A DNA stretch of 64,000 nucleotides from an uncultured Candidatus Melainabacteria bacterium. Its GTDB lineage: Bacteria; Cyanobacteriota; Vampirovibrionia; Gastranaerophilales; Gastranaerophilaceae. The translations under genes and the position numbers were made by a program. Below are positions 7,879 through 16,685 of the stretch, piece after piece. The stretch's first letter is position 1. Each line of letters begins with the position of its first letter. A model generated the notes under the pieces. The model worked only from the letters and a program-made list of their open reading frames with translations. It was not told the DNA's origin and made no database searches. The DNA is taken from the NCBI GenBank assembly GCA_949841365.1, contig CATKZI010000005.1:1-64000 (forward strand), in the 5' to 3' direction.

Positions 7879-8565
7879 ATGAATATGATTAATCGTTTAA
7901 AGGGTAAAGTAGTGGTTTCGGTTCAGGCAATGCCTTCTGAACCTTTGTATTTGGAAAAATGCATGGTCGCAATGATGAAATCCGTAATCAAAGGCGGAGC
8001 GGGAGCATTGAGAGTTGCAGGAGCACGTGATGTAAGAAACGCAAAACGTTTATTTGAAGTGCCCGTCATAGGACTTACCAAACCTGATGTAATTCCTTCA
8101 AATTGGCAGGAAATTGTTTATATCACACCTACAATAAAAGAAGTTATTGAACTTGTTGAAGCAGGTGCTGACATAATTGCATTTGACGGCACAATGCGCC
8201 CAAGACCCGAAGGGACAAAACTTGAAGATTTGATAAAATACGTCAAACTGAACAAAAGAGTTTCCATGGCTGATATTTCTACTTTGGAGGAAGCACAGAA
8301 TGCCGAAAAACTCGGTGCTGATATTTTATCAACAACACTTTCGGGATACACACAATTTTCACAAAACCGCGGGGATGGTCCTGATTTTGAACTTTTAAAA
8401 GAATTAGTTGAAAATACTAACCTTCCGGTTGTTCTTGAAGGCAGAATCTGGAATCCCGAAGAAGTTACAAAAGCGTTTGAACTTGGTGCACACTGTGTTG
8501 TAATAGGTTCGGCAATTACCCGTCCGCAGTTAATAACAAAGAGGTTTGTATGCGCAAAGCGTTAG
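7879..8565 (+). CDS. nanE: N-acetylmannosamine-6-phosphate 2-epimerase
   Basis: NanE converts ManNAc-6-P to GlcNAc-6-P in sialic acid and ManNAc catabolism. The 228-residue TIM-barrel shows the family landmarks VSVQAMPSEPLY at the N-terminus, GGAGALRVAG, PVIGLTKPD, ADIIAFDGTMRPRP and ADILSTTLSGY. The C-terminal VVIGSAITRPQLIT is the phosphate-binding end of the barrel. It overlaps nanK by 16 bases, forming a two-gene unit. No sialic acid lyase or transporter is in the window. Confidence 0.93.
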   Translation: MNMINRLKGKVVVSVQAMPSEPLYLEKCMVAMMKSVIKGGAGALRVAGARDVRNAKRLFEVPVIGLTKPDVIPSNWQEIVYITPTIKEVIELVEAGADIIAFDGTMRPRPEGTKLEDLIKYVKLNKRVSMADISTLEEAQNAEKLGADILSTTLSGYTQFSQNRGDGPDFELLKELVENTNLPVVLEGRIWNPEEVTKAFELGAHCVVIGSAITRPQLITKRFVCAKR

Positions 8566-9416
8566 CAATAGATGTAGGCGGAACTAAGATTTATTCCGCG
8601 ATAATAAACGAAAAAGGCGAAATAATTTCAGAAATCGAAAAACATCACACGCCAAAAACTTTTGCAGAAATAAAATCGCTTTTTGAAGATATAATCAAAC
8701 GCCACGAGGATAAAGTTGAGATAATTGCTTTTGCAACCTGCGGAGCAGTAAACAATACTAATGACGGGATTTTAGGTTCGACAGGAAATATCGCAAAAGA
8801 ATATCCTTCAATGGATTTTAAAGCTTTGAGTAAAAAACCTGTCTTTGTAGAAAACGATGCCAATGCAGCAGCCTGGGCAGAACACATTATCGGCGCATCA
8901 AAGGGAATGCCGTATTCTATAATGCTTACACTCGGAACAGGGGTCGGCGGCGGAATTATCTTAAACAATAAGCTTTATAAAGGCAAAAACGGAGCAGCAG
9001 GCGAAATGCATTTTAAAATGCGTACGGACAAACACAGAAAATGTACCTGCGGGTCATGGGACTGCTTTGAAATCTATGCATCAGGTACAGGATTAAAGAA
9101 AACAGCAGAAGAAATTTCGGGCAATCCTGATATTACAACTTATGATGTTATTGAAAAAAATGACCGCAAAATTCTCGACAGATGGCAGGACGATATTTTA
9201 GCGGGAATTATCGGACTTTCAAATATTTTTGACCCTGATGTCATTGTACTATCAGGTTCAATGGCAGAGTTTGTTGATATTGATTATCTTGAAAAACAGG
9301 CAAACAAAGAAATTGTTACAACACCTTTCAAAGTTGCAAAAGCTACTGCGGGCAATTATTCTGGAATGATTGGCGCGGCACTTTTAGCTCTGGATTATTC
9401 AAAAAGCCAACTGTGA
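8550..9416 (+). CDS. nanK: ROK-family kinase, probable N-acetylmannosamine kinase
   Basis: This sugar kinase of 288 residues would phosphorylate ManNAc for the adjacent epimerase. It has the N-terminal phosphate loop AIDVGGTK, the ROK signature region GTGVGGGIILNN, the catalytic segment ENDANAAAWAE, and the zinc-binding HRKCTCGSWDCFE. AGAGG inside nanE serves as its ribosome binding site. The NanK assignment rests on coupling to nanE. A glucokinase-like specificity is the alternative. Its 3' end overlaps the convergent pilin-like gene by 22 bases. Confidence 0.87.
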   Translation: MRKALAIDVGGTKIYSAIINEKGEIISEIEKHHTPKTFAEIKSLFEDIIKRHEDKVEIIAFATCGAVNNTNDGILGSTGNIAKEYPSMDFKALSKKPVFVENDANAAAWAEHIIGASKGMPYSIMLTLGTGVGGGIILNNKLYKGKNGAAGEMHFKMRTDKHRKCTCGSWDCFEIYASGTGLKKTAEEISGNPDITTYDVIEKNDRKILDRWQDDILAGIIGLSNIFDPDVIVLSGSMAEFVDIDYLEKQANKEIVTTPFKVAKATAGNYSGMIGAALLALDYSKSQL

Positions 9417-10062
9417 TAATAACAGGGCGGTTTATTGCAATATGCATTTTGATTTGTAACATCTGAATTCCAACCAGGCATAATTTTTGCTGGCATTCCC
9501 GATTGTAGCATACTACCTTTTTCATCTGCAAATACAAAAGTAAACCTGTCTTTTCCAAAGATATTCGGACCTTTCGAGCCGTTAATGTCTACAAAATAAA
9601 TACTTGAACCGGTGACTTTTTGAACCCACACCCTGCCCGAAGCATCAATAAATGCGCGACTTGAACTGTTTGTAGGGTATCCTGTCCATGTATTGTTTCG
9701 ATTATCAACCCAGCATATATTTAACATGCTGCGAGGATCATTACACTCTTTTACAACTTTGAAACGCGATTTTATAGCATTCCATGCAATTTCAGCGGCA
9801 ACATAATCAAACGTATTACTTTCTTGTGCTATAATGTCATTATTATTAAGAGCATCCTCAAATACTTGTGAAAAATCCGAATAAGACTTTTTATAACCTA
9901 CCTTAAATTGCTTATCATTTATTTTATTAATCAAAGACGAAATTGTAAGTGCTGCAACAACACCAATAATACCAAGAGTAATTAAAACCTCTGCTAAGGT
10001 GAAGGCTAAGCGCGGTTCAGTGCCCCCCCCCCGAAAAACCGATTAATAATTGAGTATTCCAT
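9395..10062 (-). CDS. Pilin-like protein, out of frame at a G10 tract (candidate phase-variable, OFF)
   Basis: The ATG at 10062 follows AAAGGCTGG and opens a frame that runs into ten consecutive G (minus strand) and then hits TAG. The prepilin motif (AFTLAEVLITLGIIG) begins a few codons later in a different frame that is closed by TAA upstream and has no start codon. One extra G would join the two frames. The body carries the family motif VDINGSKGPN-x2-GKD-x-F and ends with a cysteine-rich tail. A good promoter precedes it. The gene is therefore silent as assembled, either a true phase-OFF state or a homopolymer sequencing error. An internal TTG at 9934 is not a credible start because it would omit the signal. 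Confidence 0.75.
10023..10032 (-). repeat. Homopolymeric G10 tract in a prepilin leader
   Basis: Ten C on the plus strand (G on the coding strand) lie between the start codon and the prepilin motif of the gene at 9395-10062. Gain of one G, or loss of two, restores the frame. Poly-G/C tracts of this length are classical slipped-strand mutators in AT-rich genomes. Confidence 0.85.
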
Positions 10063-10087
10063 ATTTCCAGCCTTTCTTATTATTAAT

Positions 10088-10116
10088 AATTATAAACTAT
10101 ATTCTCATATTTTTCA
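10088..10116 (-). promoter_or_regulatory. Promoter of the G-tract pilin gene
   Basis: On the minus strand, TTGAAA (10111-10116) and TATAAT (10088-10093) are separated by 17 bases and lie about 25 bases upstream of the ATG at 10062. A promoter this good argues that the gene is not a decayed remnant. Confidence 0.6.
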
Positions 10117-10165
10117 ATATATTTATTATATTTTTTGATACAATAGATGTAAGGAGAATATAAAT

Positions 10166-10384
10166 TTGGGTAAAGCTAAAAAAAGAATTATCTATAGAGG
10201 AAAAAATGAACAGTTTTCAAGCATGACAAGAGCCGAAGCTGTTCAAAATACCGCAAAAATGCTAAACGACGGCGACAAAGAAGCTTATTCTCTGATTACA
10301 CTGTTTGGACTTAGCGCAGAAGAAGTGTTGGAAGCAGGTGCAAGCTATGAGACCGTGAAAGGAATGGAAAATCTTTTTAAATGA
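10166..10384 (+). CDS. Small conserved-looking protein, unknown
   Basis: This 72-residue basic-to-acidic protein begins MGKAKKRIIYRGKNEQFSS and has a helical C-terminal half (LFGLSAEEVLEAGASYETV). The start is TTG, chosen because AAGGAG lies 9 bases upstream and TACAAT precedes that. The last codons overlap the ATG of the UbiA-type gene by 4 bases, so the pair is coupled. I recognise no family. The C-terminal half resembles a small helix-turn-helix without clear DNA-binding residues. Confidence 0.6.
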   Translation: MGKAKKRIIYRGKNEQFSSMTRAEAVQNTAKMLNDGDKEAYSLITLFGLSAEEVLEAGASYETVKGMENLFK

Positions 10385-11241
10385 TATGGTTTTGGCTTAA
10401 AAATTCACGCATTTTTTCTTTACCAATGGCTATTTTATCTTGGCTTGTTATTTTTGTTTATGCACTAAAAAACGGCGGAAATATACTAAACGGGATTATG
10501 GCATTAATAGGCATTTCTTTTGCACAATTAGCAACAAACCTTTTTGATGATTACATTGATTATAAAAATTTACCGTCAAATTCACAACAGTCAAAATGTT
10601 TATACATAAAAAAGGGTAAAGCCACACTGAATGATATATTAAAAGTTGTAATAACTTATCTGGGAATTTCATGTCTTACAGGGTTATTTCTGCTTTTCAG
10701 ATGCGGACTTCCTGTAATTTGGCTTGCATTAATCGGAGGAATTTTTGTTTTACTATACGCAAAGCTTTCACAGCACGGTTTTAGCGAACTCGCAGTCGGT
10801 ATTACCTTCGGGCCATTGCTTTTTGAGGGTGTATATTTTGTTATGACCGGACATTTTTCACTTGATGTATTTATTATGTCGCTAGCTGTTGTAATGTTTA
10901 CTATAGGTTTGATGTACACTCACACTGTCCTCGATTTTGAAGGAGATATGTGCTCTCATAAAAAGACTCTTGTCTGCCGTTTAGGAGATAAAAAGAAAGC
11001 AATCAACGGCGTTTTCATTGTTTATGGACTAGGATATTTATTTACATTAATTCTTGCCCACTCAATGCATAACTATGATATCCTTGCAACATTTGTACTC
11101 ATTCCGCTTGTTTTTAATCTGAGAAACTCATTAAAAAGTTTTGAGTGCGGAGAAGATAAAAAAGAATTTTATTTCAGACTACTAAAAGCTAGAAACTTGA
11201 TGGTTTTTTATTCAATAATTTTAACCCTTGCAATAAAATAA
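10381..11241 (+). CDS. UbiA-superfamily prenyltransferase
   Basis: This is an integral membrane aromatic or lipid prenyltransferase of 286 residues with about eight hydrophobic helices. The first aspartate-rich motif is NLFDDYIDY (N-x3-D-x3-D type) and the second is DFEGDMCSHKKTL, the two sites that hold the Mg-diphosphate of the prenyl donor. MenA-like quinone synthesis is plausible, but the motifs do not settle the acceptor. No other quinone gene is nearby. It is coupled to the 72-residue protein upstream. Confidence 0.8.
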   Translation: MIWFWLKNSRIFSLPMAILSWLVIFVYALKNGGNILNGIMALIGISFAQLATNLFDDYIDYKNLPSNSQQSKCLYIKKGKATLNDILKVVITYLGISCLTGLFLLFRCGLPVIWLALIGGIFVLLYAKLSQHGFSELAVGITFGPLLFEGVYFVMTGHFSLDVFIMSLAVVMFTIGLMYTHTVLDFEGDMCSHKKTLVCRLGDKKKAINGVFIVYGLGYLFTLILAHSMHNYDILATFVLIPLVFNLRNSLKSFECGEDKKEFYFRLLKARNLMVFYSIILTLAIK

Positions 11242-11242
11242 T

Positions 11243-11263
11243 AGAGGCTTTCATTAAGCCTCT
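11243..11263. terminator. Inverted repeat between convergent genes
   Basis: AGAGGCTT and AAGCCTCT pair around TCATT, just after the UbiA-type gene and before the 3' end of the hook-protein gene. The T run is weak on both strands, so it may be a poor bidirectional terminator. Confidence 0.4.
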
Positions 11264-11293
11264 AATGGAGTTTAAATGTATATATCAAAAGTC

Positions 11294-12130
11294 TTAGTTA
11301 CCTACAAGTCTCAATGCTTCTTGCAGAAGTTCTTTTTGAGATGAAATCAATTTATTAGAAACTTCCATTTGCAATTTTGCCATTTGATAGTACGAAATGT
11401 TTGCTTTAAAATCTGCGTTTGACATTTCTAACAAACCTGAACGAATTTCACCAACACCGATAAGCGGTTTACCTGATTCAGCTGTTTCTAAAAATTGTCC
11501 ATCTTTAAATTCATACAAAGCAGCAGCGTTATGGAAGTTACGTGTTGTTACGCGATACAACGGAACGGAACGTTTTCCGCCGTCAGCTTTACCATAAATT
11601 GTTCCGTCGCCTTTGATTTCATAGTCATCGTATTTTCCTAAATATTTACCGTTGTTAGGGTCAATCCACAACTTAATATTTGTTGTCGGAATATCCATAG
11701 CACCGCCTTTAGCGGCAGTTTCCTGATAAAGATCTGCAGAAATTGATTTTGTACCCTGCATAATTTCACCTTTATCATTCAGGATATAACCTTGAACGGT
11801 ATTTCCGCTTCTGTCACGGTAAACACCTTCTTTATCAAAAGTAAATTCTCCCAATCTTGTATAAATACTCTTACCTTCAGAGTTTTTCACAAGGAAAAAT
11901 CCTTTACCTTCAAGGTACAAATTCTCTTTAGAAGTACCGGGGGTAGATTTACCCTGATCTATTTTTTTATCATAATCGTCAGCAATTGCACCGCCGAGGA
12001 AAGTTTTAAAGTTTACCTGCTGTTCTCTAAAACCCGGAGTATAGACATTCGTCATGTTATGCGCAATAACATCCATCCAGTTTACTGTTGATTTTTGTGT
12101 ATTAAGTGCCGTAATAAACGAATCATTCAT
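11294..12130 (-). CDS. Flagellar hook/rod protein (FlgE/FlgF/FlgG family)
   Basis: This 278-residue flagellar axial protein has the N-terminal rod motif IAHNMTNVYTPGFREQQVNF (residues about 22-41), the GKGFFLVKNSEG and YTRLGEFTFDKEGVYRD strands of the family, and a C-terminal helix of the axial type (LLEMSNADFKANISYYQMAKLQ...). Assembly would be outside the cytoplasmic membrane as rod or hook. FlgG/FlgF are about 240-260 residues and FlgE usually longer, so exact identity is open. It overlaps the FliK-like gene by 8 bases. The order fliJ-fliK-hook protein suggests a hook role, but flgD, normally between, is absent. Confidence 0.87.
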   Translation of the reverse strand: MNDSFITALNTQKSTVNWMDVIAHNMTNVYTPGFREQQVNFKTFLGGAIADDYDKKIDQGKSTPGTSKENLYLEGKGFFLVKNSEGKSIYTRLGEFTFDKEGVYRDRSGNTVQGYILNDKGEIMQGTKSISADLYQETAAKGGAMDIPTTNIKLWIDPNNGKYLGKYDDYEIKGDGTIYGKADGGKRSVPLYRVTTRNFHNAAALYEFKDGQFLETAESGKPLIGVGEIRSGLLEMSNADFKANISYYQMAKLQMEVSNKLISSQKELLQEALRLVGN

Positions 12131-12920
12131 TGTCGTTCTCCTTCTTACGTCTTTGTTGTCTTTGTTCTCGTGAATTGCTATAGCTTAATTCTGAATATGA
12201 AAGATTTTCATCATCAAATCTTTGTCTTAAACTTGCAATATTGTTTTTTAAATACTGCTCTACAGCTTTATCCCCGGGAATAAAGTTTGCCATTAAACTT
12301 CCGTCCTTATTCACTTTTATAATGACAGAAACGTCTTTGTCAAAATCTATCCTGAACGGTTGATTTGTTTTAAGAGATTCAGCAAGTTTTTCCATCAAAA
12401 CGGACGATACCTGAACTGATTTTGCTGTTTGAACATTAGAATTTTCCATAACCTGTGATGCAATATCTTTCATTGACATATCCGTATTTTGAACAAGATT
12501 TGCAAAGAAATTTGCATCGTTGTCAGACATATTTATAACATCATAATCAACCGTAGATGCAGAATTTACGGTTGATATCAAATCTTTTGTATTCAATAAA
12601 TTTTGAATATTTTGAGATAGTAATGATTGACTTTCATTGTGATATTTAAAATCTGTGAAATTTACAGCACCTGAAATCATTTCCTGAGAAATTAAGTCAT
12701 TAAGCTGTTTGTCCTCTGCCTTAACTTCGTTTTTTTCAACTTTGTTTTCAGACTTGTCGTCTTTTTCAGGCGTTTTTGTTTCTTCAGTTTTTGACACGTT
12801 TTTCATTTCTTCGTCAAAAGATTTTTCGGATGTTTTTGAAGCGTCAGATTGTGCAGTTTGTGCAGTACTCATATCTGATGTGCTTGATGCGCTTGCTGTT
12901 GATGTACTTACATTCATCAT
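12123..12920 (-). CDS. fliK: Probable flagellar hook-length control protein FliK
   Basis: This 265-residue protein has a low-complexity Ser/Thr/Lys/Glu-rich N-terminal half, as usual in the secreted ruler protein FliK. The C-terminal domain reads VSVIIKVNKDGSLMANFIPGD...VEQYLKNNIASLRQRFDDENL, matching the pattern of the FliK C-terminal substrate-switch domain. The end is very basic (REQRQQRRKKEN). It lies between fliJ and a hook/rod gene, which strongly supports the call. It starts ATG two bases after the fliJ stop, with GAGGTAG as ribosome binding site. Confidence 0.8.
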   Translation of the reverse strand: MMNVSTSTASASSTSDMSTAQTAQSDASKTSEKSFDEEMKNVSKTEETKTPEKDDKSENKVEKNEVKAEDKQLNDLISQEMISGAVNFTDFKYHNESQSLLSQNIQNLLNTKDLISTVNSASTVDYDVINMSDNDANFFANLVQNTDMSMKDIASQVMENSNVQTAKSVQVSSVLMEKLAESLKTNQPFRIDFDKDVSVIIKVNKDGSLMANFIPGDKAVEQYLKNNIASLRQRFDDENLSYSELSYSNSREQRQQRRKKENDNE

Positions 12921-12921
12921 T

Positions 12922-13410
12922 TTAACTACCTCTGTCTAATTCTTCCAGTTGTTTCAGGATTGCTTCCTCTTCTTCTGCTCTGTCCTGACTTTGTCTGAAA
13001 AACCTTGTTACACCGAGTTCCGAATATTTTTTCAGTTCTGCGGCTTTTTCTTCTGCAATATAGGCTTCTTTGTTCTTTTCTTTGTGCTTTTCAAGAACTT
13101 TAACACCCTGCTCGAGTTTTACAAGTTTTACCTTTTCTTCATCAAGTATTCTTTGTTTTTCTTTACGAATTTCCTCAAGCTGTTCTGCTTTTTCCCAAAG
13201 ATGCACAAGATATTTATCGTAAGATTCGTACATCATAGGGTCAGCCTGACGCATATTCAATTTTGTTGTTCTGATTTCTTCTTCATTTTTACGGATATTT
13301 TCCTCCGCTTCCAGAACCGCCTGCTGAGCCTTCTGCACAACGAGAAGCTGTTCTTCTTTTTTTCGAATTCTGAATTCCAGAACTTTTTGTAACCTGTATC
13401 TGAAAGGCAT
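12922..13410 (-). CDS. fliJ: Flagellar export chaperone FliJ
   Basis: This is an almost wholly coiled-coil protein of 162 residues. The N-terminal FRYRLQKVLEFRIRKKEEQ matches the F-x-Y-x-L-x2-V-L-x3-R signature of FliJ, the general chaperone and ATPase-stalk-like part of the flagellar type III export gate. It is the first gene of a three-gene flagellar operon. No clear Shine-Dalgarno is seen. CATAAT about 18 bases upstream may be the -10. Confidence 0.82.
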   Translation of the reverse strand: MPFRYRLQKVLEFRIRKKEEQLLVVQKAQQAVLEAEENIRKNEEEIRTTKLNMRQADPMMYESYDKYLVHLWEKAEQLEEIRKEKQRILDEEKVKLVKLEQGVKVLEKHKEKNKEAYIAEEKAAELKKYSELGVTRFFRQSQDRAEEEEAILKQLEELDRGS

Positions 13411-13496
13411 TTTTATATCACTCGCATGTATTATGACTTATATTCAGACCTGTTTAAACATCTATATGTATGAGATTAATGATTTTTCAGACAAAG

Positions 13497-14228
13497 TCAA
13501 TCTAAAATCGTAACACCTACCCCGCTTCCCCGATTAACGTTTGAGCGGTGATACCCGTGATTTGTTCTGTAATCGACACTTTCTCCATTCCCCATCATAG
13601 CTCGTTCAGCCTCAAAATAATCCATATAAGCAGGGTCCATAGCCGGAGTAAACCCTGTAGGCATTCCCACAAATTGATTTCTAAAGTTACCTAAAAGCAT
13701 ACTTTTCCAACTGCTTCCCGCAGTTCCCGTAAAAATTGGCGGTCTGTATTGGTTGTATGCAGACTGAGGGACATAACCGTCAGGACTATAAGCTTTATAA
13801 TTTTTCACAGCACTTTTTAATACAACAAAACGCTCCTCCAACGTACCATTTTGGATAGCACCAAATATTTTTTGTTCAAGTCTTTCAATACGAATTTTCG
13901 GGGCATCAAACCCGAATGTATTATTAAATATTTGTCTTTCCATATTATCAAGTCCTGAAAACTGGACTGAAACAGGTGTTTCACCTTCTGCCATACTGCG
14001 TCTTACGCCCTGCCTGTAAATTACTGGCTGCTGGTTATAATAAAAGTTCCTCGGGTAATTATAATATCTGTTATTGTAATACCTTCGCGGATGATTGTAA
14101 TAAACTCCGTTATACCTTGCAGGATAATTATTATTATAATAACGTGGAGTATAGTAATTTTTGAATATTTTAGCCTCTGCACACTGCGCAATAAAAAGTA
14201 AACCCAATAATAAAAATATTTTCTTCAT
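13497..14228 (-). CDS. Secreted Tyr/Asn-rich protein, unknown
   Basis: The start at 14228 gives a signal peptide (MKKIFLLLGLLFIAQCAEA). The next 60 residues are extraordinarily rich in Y, N, R and P (NYYTPRYYNNNYPARY-like), suggesting a disordered, possibly surface-exposed or adhesive stretch. A folded part follows, with FGFDAPKIRIERLEQKIFG, a short leucine/glutamate/IFG-type motif that I associate with uncharacterised secreted proteins of this lineage. A -10-like TAATAT sits about 7 bases upstream of the ATG without a Shine-Dalgarno. Longer upstream starts would destroy the signal peptide. Confidence 0.65.
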   Translation of the reverse strand: MKKIFLLLGLLFIAQCAEAKIFKNYYTPRYYNNNYPARYNGVYYNHPRRYYNNRYYNYPRNFYYNQQPVIYRQGVRRSMAEGETPVSVQFSGLDNMERQIFNNTFGFDAPKIRIERLEQKIFGAIQNGTLEERFVVLKSAVKNYKAYSPDGYVPQSAYNQYRPPIFTGTAGSSWKSMLLGNFRNQFVGMPTGFTPAMDPAYMDYFEAERAMMGNGESVDYRTNHGYHRSNVNRGSGVGVTILD

Positions 14229-14289
14229 AATAGAAATATTAAAATGGTAAAATAAATTTATCATTGCTCTAAAAGGCAATATTTTATGA

Positions 14290-14295
14290 TAAAAT
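14290..14295 (+). promoter_or_regulatory. -10 element predicting a leaderless message for 14302
   Basis: TAAAAT ends 6 bases before the ATG at 14302 with no Shine-Dalgarno. The 12-base context TATGATAAAATA is the same as upstream of ilvB, so the two genes may share a promoter class. Confidence 0.45.
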
Positions 14296-14301
14296 AGATT
14301 T

Positions 14302-15375
14302 ATGAAAAAATTATTTATTTTGATTTTATTACTATTTGGTTTGGTTTTACCGGTGTTTTCAGAAGAAGTATTGCATTCTGAAACGGGACTGGTAACAAAC
14401 CTAAAATATGACGATACAAAACAGGAAGTTACCGTAAAAATTCTCACAGGTGATTTTAAAGGCTCTGAAAGAATTATTGACAATATGCTGACAGGAAATC
14501 CTGCTTATGACATACTTCTTTCAAAAGGTGACAAGGTAATTTTGCATACAGAAGCAAACACAGATGTAGTTGCAACAGCAGATGATGTGGATTTTTTCAT
14601 AGCTGACATCAAACGCGACAATCAAATATGGCTTTATGCAGGAATTTTTTGCGCACTGCTTTTGCTTATCGGACGTAAAAAAGGATTGCGAAGTATAATT
14701 TCAATTATAGCAACTCTGGGGTTAATATTTGCTGTACTTGTGCCAATGGTTTTAAACGGCTTCTGTCCGATTGCATCTGCAGTTTTGACAGGGATTTTAT
14801 CAACGGTTATAACAATTTATTTAGTCGGCGGACTTAATTCAAAAAGTTCATCTGCAATAATCGGAACATCAGTCAGCCTTATTTTTGCAGGATTGTTATC
14901 TTTGATTGCGATTTATTTTGCGCACCTGACAGGTTTTGCGGGTGAGGAAAACATGTTTTTATACACGGTTCGACCTGATTTAAGCTTTACAGGCATTCTT
15001 TCGGCATCAATGATAATAGCAGCACTCGGTGCATTAATGGATACAGCGGTTTCAATTGCAAGTACTATTAACGAAATTCACGAAACAGACAACTCTTTGA
15101 GCGTGAAAGAACTTTTTAAATCAGGAATGAACGTAGGTCATGACATTATCGGAACAATGTCAAACACATTAATTCTTGTATATTTAGGAAGTTCACTGCC
15201 TTTGGTTTTACTATCCAACAACATTGACTTAAACAAATTTTTTAATCTCAATCAAGTTGCAACAGAAATTCTTTCAGCCCTAATCGGAAGTATCGCAATT
15301 TTGATGTGCGTACCGATTACGGCAATCGTCGCATCTGTTTTGATAAAACGACATAAAGAAAAAGAGGGCTTTTAA
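14302..15375 (+). CDS. YibE/F-family membrane protein
   Basis: This 357-residue protein has a signal-like first helix (MKKLFILILLLFGLVLPVFS), an extracytoplasmic β-rich domain (about residues 22-108) and then seven or so transmembrane helices. Family hallmarks are GRKKGLRSIISIIATL after the second helix, AALGALMDTAVSIASTINEI and the GTMSNTLILVYLGSSLPL segment. The YibE/F family has no established biochemical function. A shared terminator separates it from metK. Confidence 0.88.
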   Translation: MKKLFILILLLFGLVLPVFSEEVLHSETGLVTNLKYDDTKQEVTVKILTGDFKGSERIIDNMLTGNPAYDILLSKGDKVILHTEANTDVVATADDVDFFIADIKRDNQIWLYAGIFCALLLLIGRKKGLRSIISIIATLGLIFAVLVPMVLNGFCPIASAVLTGILSTVITIYLVGGLNSKSSSAIIGTSVSLIFAGLLSLIAIYFAHLTGFAGEENMFLYTVRPDLSFTGILSASMIIAALGALMDTAVSIASTINEIHETDNSLSVKELFKSGMNVGHDIIGTMSNTLILVYLGSSLPLVLLSNNIDLNKFFNLNQVATEILSALIGSIAILMCVPITAIVASVLIKRHKEKEGF

Positions 15376-15390
15376 AACCCTCTTTTTTTT
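15361..15390. terminator. Shared terminator between YibE/F gene and metK
   Basis: AAAGAGGG pairs with CCCTCTTT around a self-complementary TTTTAAAA. T runs on both sides make it usable in both directions, and it lies between convergent stops. Confidence 0.8.
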
Positions 15391-15395
15391 ATTAT

Positions 15396-16664
15396 TTACA
15401 CTTGAGCTAAAGAACAAGCTTGTGATTTTAAGGCATCTGCCTTATCTGTTCTTTCCCAAGGGACATCAATATCAGTTCTGCCCATGTGACCGTAAGAAGC
15501 TAACAATTGATAGAACTTACCGCCGTTTTTAGCAGGCAATCCGCGAAGGTCAAACTGATTGATGATTGAAGCAGGTCTCAAATCAAAGTTTTTAGAAACT
15601 AATGCTGAGATTTCATCATCAGAGATTTTACCTGTTCCGAAAGTATCAACCATGATTGAAATAGGTTCTGCAACACCAATTGCATAAGCCAATTCGATTT
15701 CGCATTTTTCAGCCAAACCTGCTGCTACAACGTTTTTAGCAACCCAACGTGAAGCATAAGCTGCAGATCTGTCAACTTTTGTAGGATCTTTTCCTGAGAA
15801 AGCTCCGCCGCCGTGACGAGAGTAACCGCCGTAAGTATCAACGATGATTTTACGTCCTGTCAAACCTGCATCACCTTGAGGTCCACCAACTACGAAACGT
15901 CCTGACGGATTAACAAGAATTTTTGTTTCGCTGTCTAGTTTGATAGCTTCGTTTTCAAATACATAGTCAATAACTAATTTTTTAATATCGTTTCTGATAA
16001 TTTCTTGAACTTTTGAATTATCAGTAACTCCGTTGATTTCAGGGTCGTGTTGAGTTGAAATCAATACTGTATGAATTCTTGAAGGTTTTCCGTCAACATA
16101 TTCAACAGTAACCTGAGATTTTCCATCAGGTCTTAAGTAATTTAATAAGCCTTGTTTTCTAACTTGAGCTAATCTATAAGACAATTTGTGAGCCAAGCTG
16201 ATAGGTAACGGCATTAATTCAGGTGTTTCGTTACAAGCGTAACCAAACATAATACCCTGATCGCCTGCACCGATATTTTCAGTTTCTGAAACTGAAGTAT
16301 CAGCATTATCACTTCTTGTTTCAAGAGCTTTATTAACTCCGCCTGCGATATCGCAAGATTGTTCGTCAATACTTGTCAAAACAGCACAGGTTTTATAATC
16401 AAAACCTCCGCCTTCTCTGCCGATATAGCCGATATTTTTAATAGTGTTACGAACAACTGACGGAATATCAACGTAGCAATCAGCTGTAATTTCACCGCAA
16501 ACAAGAGCCATACCTGTAGTAACAGTTGTTTCTGCAGCTACTCTTGATTGAGGGTATTTTGTCAAAAATTCGTCCAAAATTGCGTCAGAAATCTGGTCGC
16601 AAACTTTGTCGGGGTGTCCTTCCGTAACAGATTCGGAAGTAAATAAAAAGTTTCTGGGTGTCAT
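15396..16664 (-). CDS. metK: S-adenosylmethionine synthase
   Basis: MetK makes SAM from methionine and ATP. The 422 residues carry [18 protein letters not shown] near the N-terminus (methionine and ATP binding), [12 protein letters not shown], and the [16 protein letters not shown] / [21 protein letters not shown] stretch of the active site. AAGGAG precedes the ATG. The 5' leader is GC-rich and can fold strongly (see the separate entry), suggesting regulation by SAM or methionine supply. Confidence 0.96.
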   Translation of the reverse strand: MTPRNFLFTSESVTEGHPDKVCDQISDAILDEFLTKYPQSRVAAETTVTTGMALVCGEITADCYVDIPSVVRNTIKNIGYIGREGGGFDYKTCAVLTSIDEQSCDIAGGVNKALETRSDNADTSVSETENIGAGDQGIMFGYACNETPELMPLPISLAHKLSYRLAQVRKQGLLNYLRPDGKSQVTVEYVDGKPSRIHTVLISTQHDPEINGVTDNSKVQEIIRNDIKKLVIDYVFENEAIKLDSETKILVNPSGRFVVGGPQGDAGLTGRKIIVDTYGGYSRHGGGAFSGKDPTKVDRSAAYASRWVAKNVVAAGLAEKCEIELAYAIGVAEPISIMVDTFGTGKISDDEISALVSKNFDLRPASIINQFDLRGLPAKNGGKFYQLLASYGHMGRTDIDVPWERTDKADALKSQACSLAQV

Positions 16665-16685
16665 CTTTTTCTCCTTAATTTGTAT

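Noticed and set aside
12949-13392. 147-codon plus-strand frame opposite fliJ
   Set aside because: It is a Phe-rich product created by the reverse of Lys/Glu codons in the coiled coil. FliJ on the other strand has a clear signature and operon context.
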